A stretch of 64,000 bases of DNA from Streptomyces olindensis (GTDB taxonomy: Bacteria > Actinomycetota > Actinomycetes > Streptomycetales > Streptomycetaceae). Within the stretch, counting starts at the first letter, position 1. Every line of letters starts with the position of its first letter. A model generated the notes under the pieces. The model did not search any database. It was not told where the DNA came from and saw nothing but the letters and a program-made list of their open reading frames with translations. Made by a program: the position numbers and the translations under genes. Location of the stretch: positions 1-64,000 of the forward strand of contig JJOH01000018.1 of the NCBI GenBank assembly GCA_000696115.1, given 5' to 3'. Below are positions 58,471-64,000 of this stretch, piece by piece.

Positions 58471-59910
58471 TTACGCGTCCAGCGACGTCATCACGTGCTT
58501 GATCCGCGTGTAGTCGTCGAAGCCGTACGCCGACAGGTCCTTGCCGTAGCCGGACTTCTTGAAGCCGCCGTGCGGCATCTCCGCGACCAGGGGGATGTGC
58601 GTGTTGATCCACACGCAGCCGAAGTCGAGCTTCTTGCTCATCCGCATGGCGCGGCCGTGGTCCTTGGTCCACACGGAGGAGGCGAGGGCGTACTCCACGC
58701 CGTTGGCCCACTCCACCGCCTGGTCCTCGTCGCGGAAGGACTGCACGGTGATGACCGGGCCGAAGACCTCCTTCTGGATGATCTCGTCGTCCTGCTTCAG
58801 GCCCGAGACGACGGTCGGCGCGTAGAAGTAGCCCTTGTCGCCGACCCGCTTGCCGCCGGTCTCCACGCGCGCGTGCGCGGGCAGCCGGTCGATGAAGCCC
58901 TCGACCTGCTTGAGCTGGTTGGGGTTGTTGAGCGGCCCGTAGAGCACGTCCTCGTCGTCCGGCTGCCCGGTCTTCGTCTCGGCGGCGGCCTTCGACAGCG
59001 CGGAGACGAACTCGTCGTGGATGGACTCGTGAACGAGCACGCGCGTGGCGGCCGTGCAGTCCTGGCCGGCGTTGAAGTAGCCCGCGACCGAGATGTCCTC
59101 GACGGCCTTGGCGATGTCGGTGTCCTCGAAGACCACGACCGGCGCCTTGCCGCCCAGCTCCAGGTGGACGCGCTTGACGTCCTTGGAGGCGGACTCGGCG
59201 ACCTGGATGCCCGCCCGCACCGAGCCGGTGATGGAGGCCATCGCCGGGATCTCGTGCTCGACCATCATGCGGCCGGTCTCGCGGTCGCCGCAGATGACGT
59301 TGAAGACGCCCTTCGGCAGGATCCCGCCGAGGATCTCCGCGATCAGGACGGTGGAGGCCGGGGTGGTGTCGGACGGCTTCAGCACGACCGTGTTGCCCGC
59401 CGCGATCGCCGGGGCGAACTTCCACACGGCCATCATCATCGGGTAGTTCCACGGCGCGACCTGCGCGCAGACCCCGACCGGCTCACGGCGGACGATGGAG
59501 GTGAGGCCCTCCATGTACTCGCCGGCCGAGCGGCCCTCCAGCATCCGCGCCGCACCCGCGAAGAAGCGGATCTGGTCGACCATCGGCGGGATCTCCTCGG
59601 AGCGGGTCAGCCCGACCGGCTTGCCCGTGTTCTCCACCTCGGCCGCGATCAGCTCCTCGGCGCGCTCCTCGAAGGCGTCCGCGATCTTCAGCAGGGCCTT
59701 CTGGCGCTCGGCGGGCGTGGTGTCGCGCCAGCCGGGGAAGGCCTCGGCGGCCGCCGCCATCGCGGCGTCCACGTCCGCCTGCCCGGACAGCGGAGCGGTC
59801 GCGTACGCCTCGCCCGTCGCGGGATTGACCACCTCGGTGGTCCGTCCGTCGGCGGCGTCCCGGAACTCACCGCCGATGTAGTTGCGCAGACGACGCAGCT
59901 CGGTGCTCAC
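58471..59910 (-). CDS. Aldehyde dehydrogenase, aminobutyraldehyde type (copy 2)
   Basis: This 479-residue NAD-dependent enzyme has CAQVAPWNYPMMMAVWKFAPAIAAGNTVVLKPSDTTP, VHLELGGKAPVVVFEDTD (Glu) and FNAGQDCTAATRVLVHE (catalytic Cys). The ending EMPHGGFKKSGYGKDLSAYGFDDYTRIKHVM is the PatD/gamma-aminobutyraldehyde pattern. It would give GABA from 4-aminobutanal or act on a related omega-aminoaldehyde. GTG 59910 has GGAGGG upstream. The divergent Lrp gene and the aminotransferase at 60634 suggest one pathway: transaminate a diamine, then oxidise the aldehyde. The terminator at 58415 ends the transcript. Confidence 0.9.
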   Translation of the reverse strand: MSTELRRLRNYIGGEFRDAADGRTTEVVNPATGEAYATAPLSGQADVDAAMAAAAEAFPGWRDTTPAERQKALLKIADAFEERAEELIAAEVENTGKPVGLTRSEEIPPMVDQIRFFAGAARMLEGRSAGEYMEGLTSIVRREPVGVCAQVAPWNYPMMMAVWKFAPAIAAGNTVVLKPSDTTPASTVLIAEILGGILPKGVFNVICGDRETGRMMVEHEIPAMASITGSVRAGIQVAESASKDVKRVHLELGGKAPVVVFEDTDIAKAVEDISVAGYFNAGQDCTAATRVLVHESIHDEFVSALSKAAAETKTGQPDDEDVLYGPLNNPNQLKQVEGFIDRLPAHARVETGGKRVGDKGYFYAPTVVSGLKQDDEIIQKEVFGPVITVQSFRDEDQAVEWANGVEYALASSVWTKDHGRAMRMSKKLDFGCVWINTHIPLVAEMPHGGFKKSGYGKDLSAYGFDDYTRIKHVMTSLDA

Positions 59911-60074
59911 TGCCGGCCCTCCAGTTCGGATGTCCAGTACTTGAGACACCCACCCTAGTCGGCCGACCCACGTTTTCAACACCCCCGCTCCCATCGTTCA
60001 TGCGGAATCCGCAGCACTGGACGATAAAAACAACGGATTTCATCGATCACGGCTTGCGGAAGTGTCGAGACCTC

Positions 60075-60614
60075 GTGCACAGTGACCTCGTGGCCAGTCG
60101 AAGCGCAGACCAGAAGGACTCGCGGGAGCACCGCGAGCCCTCCCGAGAGTCCAGGAACGGCAGCTCGCCCCAGCTGGACGCCGTCTCCCTCGCCATCATC
60201 GAGCAGCTCCAGGAGGACGGCCGCCGGCCGTACGCCGCCATCGGCAAGGCCGTGGGCCTGTCCGAGGCGGCCGTGCGCCAGCGCGTCCAGAAGCTGCTCG
60301 ACCAGGGCGTGATGCAGATCGTCGCCGTCACGGACCCGCTCACCGTGGGCTTCCGCAGACAGGCGATGGTCGGCGTCAACGTCGAGGGCGACGTGGAGTC
60401 GGTCGCCGACGCTCTGACGGCCATGTCCGAGTGCGAGTACGTGGTGATGACCGCGGGCTCCTTCGACCTGATGGTGGAGATCGTCTGCGAGGACGACGAC
60501 CACCTCCTGGACGTCATCAACAAACGCATCCGGGCCGTCCCAGGAGTGCGCTCCACCGAGAGCTTCGTCTACCTGAAGCTCAAGAAGCAGACCTACATGT
60601 GGGGAACCCGATAA
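60075..60614 (+). CDS. Lrp/AsnC-family regulator
   Basis: A 179-residue regulator with an AsnC-type helix-turn-helix (SLAIIEQLQEDGRRPYAAIGKAVGLSEAAVRQRVQKLLDQGVMQIVAVTDP, about residues 40-90) and a RAM ligand/assembly domain (VVMTAGSFDLMVEIVCEDDDHLLDVINKRIRAVPGVRSTESFVYLKLKKQ). The N-terminal about 35 residues are charged and disordered. The start is uncertain: GTG 60075 and GTG 60090 are both possible and neither has a good ribosome site. It is 165 bases from the divergent aldehyde dehydrogenase and 19 bases before the aminotransferase, and probably controls both in response to an amine or amino acid. Confidence 0.88.
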   Translation: MHSDLVASRSADQKDSREHREPSRESRNGSSPQLDAVSLAIIEQLQEDGRRPYAAIGKAVGLSEAAVRQRVQKLLDQGVMQIVAVTDPLTVGFRRQAMVGVNVEGDVESVADALTAMSECEYVVMTAGSFDLMVEIVCEDDDHLLDVINKRIRAVPGVRSTESFVYLKLKKQTYMWGTR

Positions 60615-60633
60615 CCGTGAGGACCCGATAGCC

Positions 60634-61995
60634 GTGAGCAAGGACCTCTCCCAGTCCGCGTACGACCACCTGTGGATGCACTTCACGCGCATGTCGTCGT
60701 ACGAGAAGGCCCCCGTCCCCACCATCGTCCGGGGCGAGGGCACGTACATCTACGACGACCAGGGCAAGCGCTACCTGGACGGCCTCGCCGGCCTGTTCGT
60801 GGTGCAGGCCGGGCACGGCCGCGTCGAGCTGGCCGAGACCGCCTTCAAGCAGGCGCAGGAGCTGGCGTTCTTCCCCGTGTGGTCCTACGCCCACCCCAAG
60901 GCGATCGAGCTCGCCGAGCGCCTGGCCCACCACGCGCCGGGCGACCTGAACAAGGTCTTCTTCACGACCGGTGGCGGCGAGGCCGTCGAGACCGCCTGGA
61001 AGCTCGCCAAGCAGTACTTCAAGCTGGTCGGCAAGCCCACCAAGCACAAGGTGATCTCCCGGGCGGTCGCCTACCACGGCACCCCGCAGGGCGCCCTGTC
61101 CATCACCGGCCTGCCGGGCCTGAAGGCCCCGTTCGAGCCGCTGGTGCCGGGCGCGCACAAGGTCCCGAACACCAACATCTACCGCGCCCCGCTCTTCGGC
61201 GACGACCCGGAGGCCTTCGGCCGCTGGGCCGCCGACCAGATCGAGCAGCAGATCCTCTTCGAGGGCCCGGACACGGTCGCCGCGGTCTTCCTGGAGCCGG
61301 TGCAGAACGCGGGCGGCTGCTTCCCGCCCCCGCCCGGCTACTTCCAGCGGGTCCGCGAGATCTGCGACCGGCACGACGTGCTGCTCGTCTCGGACGAGGT
61401 CATCTGCGCCTTCGGCCGCCTGGGCACGTACTTCGCCTGCGACAAGTTCGACTACGTCCCGGACATGATCACCTGCGCCAAGGGCATGACCTCGGGCTAC
61501 TCCCCGATCGGCGCCTGCATCATCTCCGACCGCCTGGCCGAGCCGTTCTACCAGGGCGACAACACCTTCCTGCACGGCTACACCTTCGGCGGCCACCCGG
61601 TCTCCGCGGCCGTGGGCCTGGCCAACCTCGACCTGTTCGAGCGCGAGAACCTCAACCAGCACGTCCTGGACAACGAGGGCAACTTCCGCGCCACCCTGGA
61701 GAAGCTCCACGACCTGCCGATCGTCGGCGACGTCCGCGGCAACGGCTTCTTCTACGGCATCGAGCTCGTCAAGGACAAGGCCACCAAGGAGTCCTTCGAC
61801 GCCGACGAGACCGAGCGCGTCCTGTACGGCTTCCTCTCCAAGAAGCTGTACGAGAACGGCCTGTACTGCCGGGCCGACGACCGCGGCGACCCGGTCGTCC
61901 AGCTCGCCCCGCCGCTGATCTCGGACCAGTCGACGTTCGACGAGATCGAGCAGATCCTGCGGGCCACCCTCTCGGAGGCGTGGACCAAGCTCTGA
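60634..61995 (+). CDS. Class III omega-amino acid/putrescine aminotransferase
   Basis: This 453-residue PLP enzyme moves an amino group from a diamine or omega-amino acid to pyruvate or 2-oxoglutarate. It shows FTTGGGEAVETAWKLAKQYFKLVGKPTKHKVISRAVAYHGT, VFLEPVQNAGGC, LLVSDEVICAFGRLGTYF and the PLP lysine Lys283 in MITCAKGMTSGYSPIGA. The GMTSGYSP wording favours the putrescine/omega-amino-acid:pyruvate branch over GabT. GTG 60634 lies 19 bases after the Lrp stop, so the two are one operon. It supplies the aldehyde used by the dehydrogenase at 58471. A terminator follows at 62047. Confidence 0.92.
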   Translation: MSKDLSQSAYDHLWMHFTRMSSYEKAPVPTIVRGEGTYIYDDQGKRYLDGLAGLFVVQAGHGRVELAETAFKQAQELAFFPVWSYAHPKAIELAERLAHHAPGDLNKVFFTTGGGEAVETAWKLAKQYFKLVGKPTKHKVISRAVAYHGTPQGALSITGLPGLKAPFEPLVPGAHKVPNTNIYRAPLFGDDPEAFGRWAADQIEQQILFEGPDTVAAVFLEPVQNAGGCFPPPPGYFQRVREICDRHDVLLVSDEVICAFGRLGTYFACDKFDYVPDMITCAKGMTSGYSPIGACIISDRLAEPFYQGDNTFLHGYTFGGHPVSAAVGLANLDLFERENLNQHVLDNEGNFRATLEKLHDLPIVGDVRGNGFFYGIELVKDKATKESFDADETERVLYGFLSKKLYENGLYCRADDRGDPVVQLAPPLISDQSTFDEIEQILRATLSEAWTKL

Positions 61996-62046
61996 CCGGC
62001 CGACGCGCCCCGCGTCGCTCCGATCGTCTGCCTGGATGATCAACAC

Positions 62047-62093
62047 CGGCCCCGGTGCCGCCCGTTCGAGTGAGAAACGGCGGCCCGGGGCCG
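62047..62093 (+). terminator. Terminator after the aminotransferase gene
   Basis: CGGCCCCGG (62047-62055) and CCGGGGCCG (62085-62093) form the base of a long hairpin that continues with GCCGCCCGTT against AACGGCGGC, with two bulged bases. Confidence 0.8.
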
Positions 62094-62215
62094 CGTGCTG
62101 TCCGGAGCCGAGCCGCCTTTCTGCCTAGCGTGCCCAGTGACCGATCGGCCCTGCCTTCGTTCCCCCGCACGGGGGATGGCACGGGAACTACGGATCTGAA
62201 CCGAGGTGTACGCCC

Positions 62216-62946
62216 ATGGAGGCCCCGCCGGACAACGACGTGCTCTGGGCACGTGCCCTGCACTTCCAGCACGACGACGGCTCGCCCGCGCTCTGCGGCG
62301 TCTCGCTCGGCGTCCGCGAGGGCGAGATCCTCGCCGTCAGCGGCCCGCGCGGCAGCGGCAAGACGACCCTGCTGCGGTGCCTGTCCGGCCTGGTGCCCGT
62401 GCGGCGCGGCGAGGTCTGGTTCAACAGCGTGCCCGTGCACACCATGGGCCCGCTCACCCGGGAACGGCTGCGCCGCGACCGCTTCGGCTGGATCGACCCG
62501 GCCCCCTCGCTGGTCCCGGAGCTCAACGCCTGGGAGAACACGGCCCTGCCGCTGATGCTGCGCGGCACCAGCCGGCGCCGCGCCAAGACGGCCGCGCTGG
62601 AGTGGCTGGAGCGCCTGGACATCGGCGACGGCGCCCGCAAGCGCCCGCACCAGCTGGTCCAGGCCGAGCGCCAGCGCGTCTGCATCGCCCGCGCGCTCGC
62701 CCCCGCCCCCTCGGTGCTGTTCGCGGACGAGCCCACGGCCCCGCTGCACCGCGCCGACCGCGCCCACGTCCTGCGCACCCTCACCACGGCGGCCCGCTCC
62801 CACGGCATCACCGTCGTGCTGGCCACCCACGACGCGGAGACCGCGGCCCTCGCCGACCGCACGGTGTCGTTGCTCGACGGGCGGCGCGTGCAGACGGTGC
62901 ACCTGCCGCCGGTCGCCGAGACCACCGAGCCGGAAGGCCGGGCCGC

Positions 62947-62965
<19 letters not shown>
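62216..62965 (+). CDS. ABC exporter ATPase with degenerate signature motif
   Basis: This 249-residue ATPase has Walker A VSGPRGSGKTTLLRCLSG (about residues 41-58), Walker B VLFADEPTAPLHR and the switch His in VVLATHDAET. The signature loop reads HQLVQAERQRVCIARAL instead of LSGGQ; the expected SGG is VQA, so ATP hydrolysis may be altered. Order of motifs and the ENTALPLMLRG segment resemble the LolD/MacB lipoprotein- or antibiotic-export group. The next gene overlaps the stop by 19 bases and encodes the membrane partner. ATG 62216 was chosen; no strong ribosome site is seen (GAGG about ten bases before). Confidence 0.85.

Positions 62966-64000
<1,035 letters not shown>

Overview
The window is a high-GC actinobacterial chromosome segment and almost certainly Streptomyces. 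Coding regions have strong G/C bias at third codon positions. GTG and even TTG starts are frequent, and many genes overlap as ATGA or GTGA. The order infB-ylxR-nusA-rimP, proS, ispG-rseP-dxr is the familiar Streptomyces core order (recalled, not searched). No tRNA, rRNA, CRISPR array, integrase or insertion sequence was seen.

Region 1 (1-14174) is housekeeping. It holds the transcription/translation cluster infB, ylxR, nusA and rimP; a lipoprotein; a twice-frameshifted ferritin-like gene; a kinase-fold protein that has lost its catalytic residues; proS; two GNAT acetyltransferases; and the MEP isoprenoid genes ispG and dxr flanking the site-2 protease rseP. A long acyl-CoA dehydrogenase closes the region.

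Region 2 (14175-33088) is the most interesting part: an apparently complete xyloglucan utilisation locus. Secreted GH74 and GH12 endo-xyloglucanases, with signal peptides, would cut the polymer. A carbohydrate ABC importer (lipoprotein plus two permeases, no ATPase) would take up the oligosaccharides. Leaderless, presumably cytoplasmic GH95 alpha-L-fucosidase, GH42 beta-galactosidase, GH31 alpha-xylosidase and GH3 beta-glucosidase would strip them in the order fucose, galactose, xylose, glucose. A LacI-family regulator sits at one end. Four copies of the palindrome TCGAAGCGCTTCGA (one imperfect) lie only in the intergenic promoters of the locus, two before the regulator and two in the divergent promoter between the importer operon and GH3, so one repressor probably controls three transcripts. 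A sulfotransferase-family gene lies between the two halves.

Region 3 (33089-62093) is largely nitrogen and polyamine catabolism. It has a succinate-semialdehyde dehydrogenase-like enzyme, a PucR regulator, gabT, a spermidine/putrescine ABC importer (potABCD), a PuuB-like FAD oxidase, two aminobutyraldehyde dehydrogenase-like enzymes, an Lrp/AsnC regulator and an omega-aminotransferase. Together these can take putrescine or GABA towards succinate. Interspersed are an FtsK/TraD-like membrane ATPase, an imine-reductase-like enzyme divergent from an HxlR regulator, a hexapeptide acyltransferase fused through six 19-residue repeats to a helical domain, a PAP2 phosphatase, a small gene with a predicted Shine-Dalgarno-sequestering leader, a NADAR protein, two small membrane proteins, an adenosine-deaminase-family enzyme (possibly aminodeoxyfutalosine deaminase), a GDPD phosphodiesterase, and an ECF sigma factor fused to its own zinc anti-sigma-like domain.

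Region 4 (62216-64000) is an ABC exporter ATPase with a degenerate signature motif and the start of its membrane partner, which runs off the window. Two known-style dispersed Streptomyces hairpin repeats occur between core genes, two copies each. All functional names come from motif recognition without database searches.
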